Part shown: one piece after another, positions 1 through 8,200 of the stretch | How the letters are laid out: every line of letters begins with the position of its first letter | Position numbering within the stretch: position 1 is the first letter of the stretch | Assembly: GCA_036402155.1 (NCBI GenBank) | Contig: DASWTL010000247.1 | Span: 1 to 29,711, forward strand | Reading direction: 5' to 3' | Source of the DNA: DASWTL01 sp036402155 | GTDB lineage: Bacteria > Bacteroidota > Bacteroidia > Sphingobacteriales > Sphingobacteriaceae | Length of the DNA: 29,711 bases | Made by a program: the position numbers and the translations under genes | Notes under the pieces: generated by a model | Seen by the model: only the letters and a program-made list of their open reading frames with translations | What the model was told of the DNA's origin: nothing | The model's database searches: none

Positions 1-1
1 T

Positions 2-580
2 ATGTACAACAATCTCTTTCACCTTAAAAGGAACGGTATTCAGGAAGGAAGAAGTGAAATCGATGGATGGAGGCGGAGAGTCTGCAATGATCGGATTTGT
101 TTGGATAAGGGAATCCTTATTTGCCTGCAGATATTGTTCAAGCGCTTCAGGTGTTCTCGCCAGAATAATATGTCCTGGTATGCACTCATCATCATCGCGT
201 CCTTTTCCATCCCACGTGCCCTCCAGATATTCTGTGGTATTTTCTGTACGATAAGAAAGAACATAATTTTTTATGCAAATTTCCCATGGAAACGGAACAA
301 CCTCCTGCATCACATTATATTTACTTTCATTAAGACGAATGCTGTCCGGGTCCTGACTGCCGGTGAAACCGATCTTTACATACAAACTATCTTTTATAGT
401 TGCATAAGAGGTGCCGGAAATAAATTTTTTATTTTGTTTGATAGTTAATTCAAGATCGTACAATTGCTTGAATCCGCCGGGAGATTGAGTGATCTTTCCA
501 TACCATTTACCTCCAATATTCTGAGAATACGCAAATTGGATAACGGCCAGAAATAGAAGCGAAAAAAAGGCCAGCTTCAT
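2..580 (-). CDS. Secreted protein of unknown function, 3' end outside window
   Basis: The frame is open from the ATG at 580 down to the left edge, so 193 residues are visible and the C-terminus is missing. The product begins with a clear Sec signal peptide (MKLAFFSLLFLAVIQFAYS, then QN) without a lipobox cysteine, so it should be exported to the periplasm or beyond. The mature start (GGKWYGKITQSPGG) and alternating polar/hydrophobic strands resemble small beta-barrel or lipocalin-like domains, followed by a segment rich in Asp and Gly (GTWDGKGRDDDE). I do not recognise a family. The missing C-terminus could carry another domain. The plus-strand frame over the same bases is a mirror of this gene and has no start context or recognisable product. 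Confidence 0.7.
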   Translation of the reverse strand, partial: MKLAFFSLLFLAVIQFAYSQNIGGKWYGKITQSPGGFKQLYDLELTIKQNKKFISGTSYATIKDSLYVKIGFTGSQDPDSIRLNESKYNVMQEVVPFPWEICIKNYVLSYRTENTTEYLEGTWDGKGRDDDECIPGHIILARTPEALEQYLQANKDSLIQTNPIIADSPPPSIDFTSSFLNTVPFKVKEIVVH

Positions 581-633
581 AATCGATTAATTTATCCAAT
601 TTAATGAATATTAATTAATTATGAAACAACAGG

Positions 634-1059
634 TTATGCGATAAGTTTCAATGTTAATTTTCCATAATCTATAACCGCCTTATATTCTCCCAGTATGTCT
701 CCACCTAACACCCCGATAACAGGAGGGAGATTGAGATTTTGATAAGTACTGCAAATTGTTGACAGATCAAGTATGGCCGCCTGGAAATCAATTATCTCGA
801 GGTCTGCTAACTTTAATGATGGAATAGTAAGCGTATAGCTCTCCATTGATACCGTACCTAAGCCGGCTGAAAGAAGCTCTGAACGGAGCAAAAGTTCAGG
901 ATCAATATATTGTTCGACTGTAGTTTTATCAAAAACAGTTCGGGACGCTCCAGTGTCTAAGACGATATTAAAAACATGTCCAAAAGCAACAACTTCCACC
1001 AGGAGGTGGAAGCCGTCGTCTTTAAGATCTATAAGTTCCAATGGAACCAGTACTTTCAT
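634..1059 (-). CDS. Retropepsin-like aspartic protease (clan AA), cytosolic
   Basis: A 141-residue protein carrying the aspartic protease active-site motif DTGA at residues 35-38 within a hydrophobic strand (NIVLDTGAS). A second hydrophobic-Gly element and strand follow near the C-terminus (IGVLGGDILGEYKAVIDY), as in single-domain retropepsin-like proteins that act as homodimers. There is no signal peptide, so it should act in the cytoplasm. Its start codon overlaps the mdh stop codon by one base (TAATG), so it is probably translated by coupling from the mdh message. Such small proteins are common in Bacteroidota but their substrates are not established. The fold assignment is firm; proteolytic activity is inferred. 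Confidence 0.82.
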   Translation of the reverse strand: MKVLVPLELIDLKDDGFHLLVEVVAFGHVFNIVLDTGASRTVFDKTTVEQYIDPELLLRSELLSAGLGTVSMESYTLTIPSLKLADLEIIDFQAAILDLSTICSTYQNLNLPPVIGVLGGDILGEYKAVIDYGKLTLKLIA

Positions 1060-1997
1060 TAAATCAAACCTGATTCACGTAGTACGTTGTTCATGCCGCG
1101 TACAGCTTCTGCACTCTTGTTAAACTGAGCTTGTTCATCATCGCTTAATTTAAAGTCGAGAATTTTCTCCCAGCCATTTTTTCCAAGAATTACAGGTACA
1201 ACAAGTGAGATATCTTGCTGGCCATATTCGCCATCTAAAGCAACACCACATGATATTAATTTTTTCTCATCGCGTACAATGCTTTCTACCATGGCAGCAG
1301 TACCTGCTCCAGGTGCATACCATGCAGATGTTCCGATCAATTTGGTTAAGGTAGCGCCACCAACCATTGTAGACGAAACCACACGGTCTTGTTGTTCTTT
1401 GTTCAGCAATTGTGTTACCGGGATACTGTTCCATGTAGCGTGATTAATTAACGGGATCATGGTAGTATCGCCATGTCCACCTATCACTACAGCATTAAGG
1501 TCCGCTGGTGAACAGCCTAATTCTACACTTAAATAATATTTAAACCGTGCTGAATCTAATGCGCCACCCATGCCCAGAATTTTGTTCTTCGGTAAGCCGG
1601 ATGTTTTCAAAGTCAGGTAATTCATAGTGTCCATTGGGTTAGAAACTACAATTACAATGGTGTCAGGTGAATATTTTAAGATATTTTCAGTAACACTTTT
1701 AACAATATTTGCGTTAGTCCCGATTAATTCTTCCCGGGTCATACCTGGCTTGCGCGGTAAGCCCGAAGTAATAACCACTACTTCAGAACCGGCTGTGCTG
1801 GCATAATCGTTTGTCACACCGGTTATTTTCGTATCGAACCCTAATAATGCTGCGGTTTGCATCATATCTATAGCCTTGCCCTCAGCAAAACCTTCTCTGA
1901 TATCTAATAAGATCAGCTCTTCAGCTAATTCTTTCCTGGCAATGTTGTCTGCACAGGTTGCGCCTACTGCACCAGCGCCAACTACGGTGATTTTCAT
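1059..1997 (-). CDS. mdh: Malate dehydrogenase (NAD, LDH-like type)
   Basis: Oxidises malate to oxaloacetate with NAD in the TCA cycle, in the cytoplasm. At 312 residues it has the usual length of the LDH-like MDH group found in Bacteroidota. Visible elements are the Rossmann glycine loop GAGAVGA (residues 7-13), NAD-ribose Asp32, substrate-binding Arg82 and Arg88 in RKPGMTREEL (the first Arg is typical of MDH rather than LDH), the SNPMD motif near 119-123, Asp148/Arg151, and catalytic His175 in GGHGD. The gene is first in a two-gene unit with the retropepsin-like gene (one-base overlap). A structured leader lies about 35 bases upstream of the ATG. The organism's sucC, another TCA gene, lies elsewhere in the window. 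Confidence 0.97.
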   Translation of the reverse strand: MKITVVGAGAVGATCADNIARKELAEELILLDIREGFAEGKAIDMMQTAALLGFDTKITGVTNDYASTAGSEVVVITSGLPRKPGMTREELIGTNANIVKSVTENILKYSPDTIVIVVSNPMDTMNYLTLKTSGLPKNKILGMGGALDSARFKYYLSVELGCSPADLNAVVIGGHGDTTMIPLINHATWNSIPVTQLLNKEQQDRVVSSTMVGGATLTKLIGTSAWYAPGAGTAAMVESIVRDEKKLISCGVALDGEYGQQDISLVVPVILGKNGWEKILDFKLSDDEQAQFNKSAEAVRGMNNVLRESGLI

Positions 1998-2032
1998 GTG
2001 AATATATTTTGTTTTTTAATCTCTTTGACTAC

Positions 2033-2084
2033 TATCCCGGATTAAAAGGACGACCCTTTTTAAGGTTGTTTAAAGGTCGGGATA
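2033..2084 (-). promoter_or_regulatory. Structured mdh 5' leader with competing hairpins
   Basis: Read toward mdh, a 7-bp perfect outer stem (TATCCCG at 2084-2078 with CGGGATA at 2039-2033) encloses about 38 bases. Inside, one AAAAGG segment can pair with a downstream CCTTTT (6 bp, loop GTCGT) or with upstream CCTT/CCTTT segments, so the pairings are mutually exclusive. It ends about 35 bases before the mdh ATG. On the plus strand the structure is followed by six T, but no plus-strand gene lies upstream that it could terminate. A cis-acting regulator of mdh is an inference. It matches no riboswitch class I recognise. Confidence 0.35.
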
Positions 2085-2196
2085 TTTTTTCTCTATAAAG
2101 TTTAAAGCTGGCCGAAATTAAGAAAAGGAGATGAAATACCCATCTTTTAGTATAAAAAAACGCAGGCTTTTAAAATATAAACTCCTCAATATCTCA

Positions 2197-2955
2197 TTAT
2201 TCGTCAAAGCCGGTTAAAGATGCCTCTTCGGTTTTGCTTGATGTAGCTACAAGCCTGTTAATTTCAGAGATCTCTGAAGAAGTTAAATATCTCCATTCAC
2301 CTGTTTTAAGGCCTTTAAGAGATATATTCATAATACGTGTTCTTTTAAGTTTAAGTACTGAATAACCCAGTGTTTCACACATTCTTCTGATCTGCCGGTT
2401 AAGTCCCTGAGTTAAAATGATCCGGAATGTTGATCGGGCCTCAGGAGTGACCTTACACTTTTTCGTTACCGTATCCAATATGCGGACTCCATTTGCCATT
2501 TTTTCAAGGAATTCAGGCGTAATGGGTTTATTTACAGTTACCACATATTCCTTTTCATGATTATTTCCGGCTCTCATGATTTTATTTACGATATCTCCAT
2601 CGTTTGTTAAGAATATCAGCCCTTCAGAGGGTTTATCGAGTCGACCGATAGGGAAGATCCGCTTTTTATAATTGATATAGCTTATGATGTTATCCCTGAT
2701 CTTAAGCTCCGTGGTACAGGTTATCCCTACAGGTTTATTGAAAGCAAGATAAACCGGAGTCTCTTTTTTTGTGATAGATGAACCATCTATTTGAATAGTG
2801 TCTTTTTTGGATACTTTGGTTCCCAGCTGCGGAAGCTCTCCATTCACAGTAACACGTCCCTGTTCAATCAGTTTATCAGCTTCACGCCTGGAACAATATC
2901 CCGTTTCACTGATAAATTTGTTAAGGCGTTTTAATTCAGTATTCTCAAAAGACAC
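2197..2955 (-). CDS. rluF: 23S rRNA pseudouridine synthase, RluF type
   Basis: Isomerises a uridine in 23S rRNA to pseudouridine (RluF modifies U2604 in E. coli). The 252-residue protein has an N-terminal S4 RNA-binding domain (about 8-55: RLNKFISETGYCSRREADKL) and the RsuA/RluB/E/F catalytic domain with the signature GRLDKPSEGL, where Asp107 is the nucleophile. The text after it (LIFLTNDGD, IMRAGNNHEKEY) is that of RluF rather than RluB or RsuA. The C-terminal tail is polar and probably disordered. The start is a GTG at 2955. A TAnnTTTG element only five bases upstream suggests a nearly leaderless message. The gene is divergent from the ECF sigma gene. Confidence 0.9.
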   Translation of the reverse strand: MSFENTELKRLNKFISETGYCSRREADKLIEQGRVTVNGELPQLGTKVSKKDTIQIDGSSITKKETPVYLAFNKPVGITCTTELKIRDNIISYINYKKRIFPIGRLDKPSEGLIFLTNDGDIVNKIMRAGNNHEKEYVVTVNKPITPEFLEKMANGVRILDTVTKKCKVTPEARSTFRIILTQGLNRQIRRMCETLGYSVLKLKRTRIMNISLKGLKTGEWRYLTSSEISEINRLVATSSKTEEASLTGFDE

Positions 2956-2959
2956 GGGG

Positions 2960-2967
2960 CAAATATA
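2960..2967 (-). promoter_or_regulatory. Bacteroidota -7 promoter element of rluF
   Basis: On the minus strand these bases read TATATTTG, an exact match to the Bacteroidota -7 consensus TAnnTTTG, ending five bases before the GTG start of rluF. No good TTTG was found at the -33 position. The position implies a leaderless or nearly leaderless transcript and supports the GTG start at 2955. Confidence 0.5.
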
Positions 2968-3068
2968 AATGATAAAAAGTTTTACAGTTAACTTTAATGA
3001 ACACTGTAAAATAGCAAGCTACATGCGAACTCAGATTATTTTTCTTCAATTTTACTTAAGTTAGCAGA

Positions 3069-3076
3069 TATCTTTG
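3069..3076 (+). promoter_or_regulatory. Bacteroidota -7 promoter element of the ECF sigma gene
   Basis: TATCTTTG is an exact match to TAnnTTTG and lies 17 bases before the ATG at 3094. The -33 box is not clear. It would give a leader of roughly 10 bases and points to transcription of the sigma gene by the housekeeping sigma factor. Confidence 0.5.
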
Positions 3077-3093
3077 GATTCTGTAAATTGAAT

Positions 3094-3693
3094 ATGGCTG
3101 TTGATTATTCTGAATTTGATGAAAGAATGCTGTTGGTTTTACTTCAGAAAGGCAATAAGCAGTCTTTTGAAGAATTATATCACAGGTATAAAGGCCGTAT
3201 TTATGGAAATCTGAAAAAGCTCCTTAAATCGGATGACCTGGCCGAAGAACTGCTGCAGGAAGTTTTTGTAAAAGTTTGGAATAAACGTCAGAGCCTGGAT
3301 GTTGAGAAGTCTTTTCGTTCCTATTTGTTTCGCATCGCAGAGAACCTGGTATACGATTTTTTCAGAAAGGCTGCCCGTGACCGAAAGCTTGAAGCACACC
3401 TTACCTCCGCCGCAACAATGTTTTATTTACATATAGAAGAAGCACTGTACTCTAAAGAAAGTATGGCAGTTTTGAATAAAGCAGTAGGGCTTTTGCCACC
3501 CCGTCGCAGGCAGATTTTCACGCTTTGCAAATTAGAAGGTAAAAGTTATGAAGAAGTGGGTTTGCAATTAGGAATATCTACTTCTACAATCAACGACCAT
3601 GTTGTAAAGGCCACCCGGTCCATTCGCGAATATCTGATTTTGACCCAGGATATTGCTGTCCTGCTGGCGATCGCAGTATTTATTAGCCACTAA
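3094..3693 (+). CDS. RNA polymerase sigma factor, ECF type (Bacteroidota SusC-associated)
   Basis: A 199-residue ECF sigma factor of the Bacteroidota family found with FecR and SusC. Region 2 covers about residues 10-80 (FEELYHRYKGRIY ... LAEELLQEVFVKVW) and region 4 about 120-185 (LLPPRRRQIFTL, then SYEEVGLQLGISTSTINDHV, a helix-turn-helix). The last 15 residues are strongly hydrophobic (IAVLLAIAVFISH), a tail often seen in this group. ATG 3094 is chosen over an in-frame TTG at 3088 because of codon type and the nearby promoter. It is followed after 34 bases by its presumed anti-sigma factor, then susC and susD, the usual order of a regulated outer-membrane uptake locus. Its target promoter is expected upstream of susC, but I cannot identify it by eye. 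Confidence 0.93.
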   Translation: MAVDYSEFDERMLLVLLQKGNKQSFEELYHRYKGRIYGNLKKLLKSDDLAEELLQEVFVKVWNKRQSLDVEKSFRSYLFRIAENLVYDFFRKAARDRKLEAHLTSAATMFYLHIEEALYSKESMAVLNKAVGLLPPRRRQIFTLCKLEGKSYEEVGLQLGISTSTINDHVVKATRSIREYLILTQDIAVLLAIAVFISH

Positions 3694-3727
3694 AGTTTAT
3701 TTTTTTTCAAGACTGAGCAGATGTAAA

Positions 3728-5017
3728 ATGTCTGCCGGGCGTATTAGCTCCCAAAAATCAGATTTGGAAAATCAGGAACAGTTAAAATCAGTTTTTATCC
3801 GGTACATCCGAAATGAATGCTCGCCAGACGAAGTGAAATGGCTCATTGATCATTTTGAAACTGGAAAGGATGAAAATGAGCTGCGCACAATGATAAGAGC
3901 AGCATTCCAGGAGCCCGTTTCTGATTTAGCGAGCCAACCGGAGATGCGGCCTGTATTTAACCGTATTTTCAATAAGATAAATGTTTCGATACAAAAGAAG
4001 GATGAATTAGCAGCTGTTTCATTTTTAAGGCAGAATAAGCGGTGGGCCGCTGTGGCGGCAGTTGTTCTGATCACACTTTCTGCAGGATTGTTTCATTACA
4101 TCCCCAGTAATCAGCAAGCAAACCCTGTTGCTTTAACAAATAAAGTAAAAAATGATATTGCTCCTGGTGGCAGCAAAGCAATACTTACTTTGGCCGATGG
4201 CCGCACTATAGTATTAGAAGACGCCGCTGACGGCACATTAACAAATGAGGCACATACAGCTATCATCAAAACAAAAGAGGGTCAGCTGGTTTATGATGCT
4301 TCTGTTCAACCAAAACAGTTGACAGAAGATAATACGGTACCAACTTATAATACAGTGACTACTCCACGCGGTGGCGAGTATATGATTATTCTTCCCGATG
4401 GGAGCAAAGTATGGCTCAATGCAGCTTCCTCCATCCGGTTCCCAACTGCATTTGTTGGAAAATACCGGAAGGTGGAATTAAGCGGAGAGGCCTATTTTGA
4501 AGTAGTAAAAAAGGCGGGTAGCGGTAGGATGGAAGATGAAAAGTTGCCGTTTATCGTAACTTCAGGCAACCAGGAGGTAATAGTATTAGGTACTCGCTTC
4601 AACATAATGGCTTATAAGGATGAGACTGCGATAAAAACAACACTTCTTGAAGGCAGCGTTGAAATTTCGAAACTTAATGTATCTACATCTCTGAAGGCAG
4701 GCCGGGTGAAACTCAAACCAGGTGAACAGGCCTCGTCAGGAGCCGATAATACCATCAAGGTGTATGATGTTGATGCAAATGAAGCCATTGCATGGAAGAA
4801 CGGCTATTTTCAATTTCGCCGGGACAATATTAAGGATATTATGCGGAAGTTTTCCCGCTGGTATGATATAGAAGTTATATATGATGGAAACATGCCAAAG
4901 GATGAGTTTGTAGGCAAAATCAGGCGCAGCGTTACGCTTACTCAGGCGTTAAAGATGTTCAGCTTTAGCGAGATAAAATTTAAAATTGATGGGCGGAAAG
5001 TAATTGTAAAGCAATAA
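3728..5017 (+). CDS. FecR-family anti-sigma factor with DUF4974 C-terminal domain
   Basis: A 429-residue single-pass inner-membrane regulator that holds the ECF sigma factor inactive until SusC signals. The cytoplasmic part (1-104) is helical and should bind the sigma factor. A transmembrane helix follows (about 106-124, WAAVAAVVLITLSAGLF). The periplasmic part has the FecR domain (PRGGEYMIILPDGSKVWLNA ... SGEAYFEV ... VLGTRFN ... LKPGEQAS) and ends in a DUF4974 domain (GYFQFRRDNIKDIMRKFSRWYDIEV) that resembles the STN fold and should contact the SusC N-terminus. A longer in-frame start at 3653 would overlap the sigma gene by 41 bases and adds unrelated sequence, so ATG 3728 is chosen. Confidence 0.93.
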   Translation: MSAGRISSQKSDLENQEQLKSVFIRYIRNECSPDEVKWLIDHFETGKDENELRTMIRAAFQEPVSDLASQPEMRPVFNRIFNKINVSIQKKDELAAVSFLRQNKRWAAVAAVVLITLSAGLFHYIPSNQQANPVALTNKVKNDIAPGGSKAILTLADGRTIVLEDAADGTLTNEAHTAIIKTKEGQLVYDASVQPKQLTEDNTVPTYNTVTTPRGGEYMIILPDGSKVWLNAASSIRFPTAFVGKYRKVELSGEAYFEVVKKAGSGRMEDEKLPFIVTSGNQEVIVLGTRFNIMAYKDETAIKTTLLEGSVEISKLNVSTSLKAGRVKLKPGEQASSGADNTIKVYDVDANEAIAWKNGYFQFRRDNIKDIMRKFSRWYDIEVIYDGNMPKDEFVGKIRRSVTLTQALKMFSFSEIKFKIDGRKVIVKQ

Positions 5018-5128
5018 TGAAAGCATTATCAATGAGCAGGAACTGCAATTCACTAACTATTATTATCTAATTAAACTATATGCAATTATGGAGAAACTAT
5101 GACCTAACCAATCCCACGAAAACTTAAT

Positions 5129-5160
5129 AAAAAAACCGGAAGTGCGGCTAACACTCCCGG
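5129..5160 (-). terminator. Intrinsic terminator pointing against susC
   Basis: CCGGAAGTG (5136-5144) pairs with CACTCCCGG (5152-5160), a 9-bp stem with one A/C mismatch and a 7-base loop. The A run at 5129-5135 becomes seven T after the hairpin only on the minus strand; the plus side has no T run. It therefore terminates leftward transcription, although all neighbouring genes run rightward. Confidence 0.7.
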
Positions 5161-5214
5161 CTAACTATTAGATTAAGTTAAAAACCTCAGAAAAGATTAC
5201 TAATTATTAACCTA
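5129..5214 (-). ncRNA. Predicted antisense sRNA in the susC leader (DonS-like)
   Basis: On the minus strand a promoter at 5250-5220 (TACTTTTG as -7) should start transcription near 5214. A strong hairpin with a seven-T run (5160-5129) should end it, giving an RNA of about 85 bases entirely antisense to the susC 5' leader and reaching almost to its start codon. Small antisense RNAs at this position are known in Bacteroides polysaccharide loci that contain ECF sigma/anti-sigma/SusC genes, where DonS represses its locus. Both ends are read directly from the sequence; transcription and function are inferred. No ORF is present in it. Confidence 0.5.
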
Positions 5215-5219
5215 ACTCA

Positions 5220-5250
5220 CAAAAGTATGCATTTTAACTTATGTGATAAA
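5220..5250 (-). promoter_or_regulatory. Antisense promoter at the susC start
   Basis: The minus strand reads TTTA (5250-5247), 19 bases, then TACTTTTG (5227-5220). The -7 box matches TAnnTTTG exactly, the -33 box differs from TTTG in one base, and the spacing is normal. It overlaps the susC ATG at 5227 and points away from susC. Confidence 0.5.
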
Positions 5251-8200
5251 GCTTGTATTTCAAAGGCTTTATCTTTCAAAGTGTTTCTTGTTATGAAACT
5301 TACTGCTTTATTATTAACTGTTGCATGTTTGAAGCTCAGCGCTGAAGGATATTCCCAGGATATCAGCTTGTCCGGGAATAATATGTCGCTTGAAAAAGTT
5401 TTTTCGGCGATTGAACAGCAGAGCGGATATTTTTTCCTTTATAAATATAATGAATTGAAGCATGCTGATCAGGTAAGTTTACATCTAAAAAACGTACCGT
5501 TAAAACAGGCCCTGGATCGGGCGTTCCGTGGTCAGCCTTTCATGTATTCCATTGAAGATAAAACGATTATTGTAAGCAAAAAACGGCGACTTATGTTGCC
5601 TGTTGATATAACTGGAAAAGTGGTTGATGAAAAGGGAGAACCACTTGCAGGGGTGAGCGTATTAATAAAAGGTTCGAACATTGGTACCAGCACTAATGCT
5701 CAGGGTATTTATGAGATTACTACCAATGGAGAAGTGACATTAATCTTCAGTTTAATGGGTTTTACGAATGTGGAAATACCCACTGCCGGAAAATCAAGGA
5801 TAGATGTAACATTACGGGAGAAAAGTTTAGACTTAGAAGAGGTTGTAGTTGTAGGTTATAATCAGGTAGAACGCCGCCATATTGCCTCTTCCATTGCCCA
5901 GATGGATATGGAAGAAGTGAAGACACGCCCAATCTTCAAACTTCAGGATGCGTTTAGCGGTACAATACCGGGTGCTACGCTTATGAAGGGAAGTAATTTG
6001 CCTGGAAGTGTTCCCGGAACAATTTCTATCCGTGGTATTTCAACACTTCAGGATTCTGAACCATTGGTAATTGTTGACGGCATGGAGCAATCGTTAACTG
6101 ACATTGATCCCAATCAGATAAAAAGTATCTCTGTATTGAAAGACGCTGCATCTGCTTCTATGTATGGTTCACGTGGCGCTAATGGAGTTATTATCATTGA
6201 AACTGAAAGAGGAACTACCGGACAGTTCAAGGTTAACCTCCACTCGTGGGGAGCTGTTAATAATCCTATTGATCTGCCGAATTTTGTTAACTCTGCTGAT
6301 TATATGCGTCTGAATAATGAAGCAAGAAGTATGCAGAATCAATCCCGATTGTTTACCGAAAGCCAGATTGATTCAGCATCACGCGGCCTCTATACCAATA
6401 CAAATTGGTTAGATGCGGTGATGCAACAACGTTCCTATTCTCATAATACCACAGCCAGTATATCCGGTGGTGGTGGTGTAGGCAGCTTCAATTTAATGCT
6501 GGGGTATATCACTGAAAACGGATTAAACACCTATGAAGGAACAGAAAAATTTAGTGCGCGCTTTAATACAAATATTAACATCGCAGATAAATTTGTATTA
6601 CTGGCTGATTTTTATGCGCACAGGTTGCAGGTAGATCGTTTATACGCTAATGATGATGGCCATGGGTTATATCAGATTGCCTGGCGAATGAATCCTGCTC
6701 AGTCTGTTTACTATAATTCTGAACTGCCAGAACACTACTTCCTGCATAACAACCTGAATCCTGTGGCGTCAATTAGCCGGGGTGGCATCTATAATGCCAT
6801 GCATGACCGCAGTACAATCAATCTGCGTCCGCGTTATTACATTAATAAGAATCTAAGTCTTAACGGTAACGTGTCGTATATGGTTAATAAGTCGGCTAAC
6901 AAGCATAAAAGGGAAACGTTTAAGTTTTTTGACGGTGATGGTAAACCTGTAACAACCTGGGATAATAGTGTAGGAGCTGAGCAGGGAACTAGCGTAAGCC
7001 AGCTTACAGCCCGTACAACAGTTGATTACGAGCGGAACCTTCGCAAAAGTAAGGACAAGATTTATCTGATTGCCGGCTCTGAAATTATGAATTATACATA
7101 TACTGATTACAGGGAAATTTCTAAAGCATCATTTTTCGGTAAAGTAAATTACTCTTTTGATAACCGCTTTCTTTTAGAGGGAACTGTACGCAGCGACGGT
7201 AGCAGCAAATTTGCTCCAGGATATCGCTGGGGATTATTTCCTTCGGGCGCTATTGCCTGGAACCTGCATAATGAAAACTTCATGTCACCTATTACAGAGA
7301 GCGGAGCAATAAACAATCTTAAGCTACGTGTTTCCTACGGACTGATCGGTAATGAAAATGTAGCCCCTTATTTATGGCAGGAAGATGTTAACGAATGGGG
7401 TTGGACAATGCGAGTGCCTAATCCTACATTCTCCTGGGAAAAACAAAAACAAGGCAACCTTGGCCTTGATTTAACTGCATTAAAGAATCGTTTAAACTTT
7501 ACTGCTGAAGTTTATAAAAAGCATTCTTATGATTTAATTTATTCTAATTTTCCGGTACCTCCTTTAACCGGGTCTAACAGTTTAGAATCATCAGTAAATA
7601 TCGGCGAAGTTGAAAATTCGGGATGGGAACTGTCAGCCTCCTGGAAAGATAAAGCCGGGGATTTTTCTTATTCAGTAGGTGGGATGCTCTTCGACAATAA
7701 GAACAAGGTGTTAAAAGCAGGTTATGAAGCAGGGGATACCTTGATTTTTAAAGGGAACAGCGATAAAATATGGTATAAAGGTACCGCCATTGATAACTTT
7801 TATGGATATCAAAGTAACGGTTATTTTCAAAATCAGGCAGAAGTGGATGCAACTGCTGCTAAATTACCAAACACCCTGCCGGGAGATATCCGGTACATTG
7901 ATCAAAACAGCGATGGGATTATCAATGATGAAGACAGGGTATATTTAGGGGATCCTTTCCCTCACCTCAATTATGGGATTAACGTAGGTTTAAATTTTAA
8001 ACGCTGGGATTTAACCTTATTAGGTCAGGGTGTTGGAAAACGTACCGGTCGTCTGAATGGGCAAGAGGGCTATCCGGTTTTGATGGATGGTACAAATAAT
8101 AGCCTCGGCGCCCCAAGACAGGAATATGCAGATAATCGCTGGACACCGGAAAGTCCCAACAGCCGCTTCCCGCGGGTGTGGACTGGCAACAGTTCCAATG

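Noticed and set aside
2..448. Long open plus-strand frame at the left edge
   Set aside because: It is the mirror of the minus-strand gene at 2-580, which has a clear signal peptide and start; the plus-strand translation has no recognisable features.
2161..2185. T-rich stretch after rluF as a terminator
   Set aside because: Only a 4-bp A/T stem can be formed around GCCTGCG; not enough to support an intrinsic terminator.
3653..3727. Longer FecR start overlapping the sigma gene
   Set aside because: The extra 25 residues are the sigma 3' end and a spacer read in another frame; ATG 3728 gives the family-like N-terminus.
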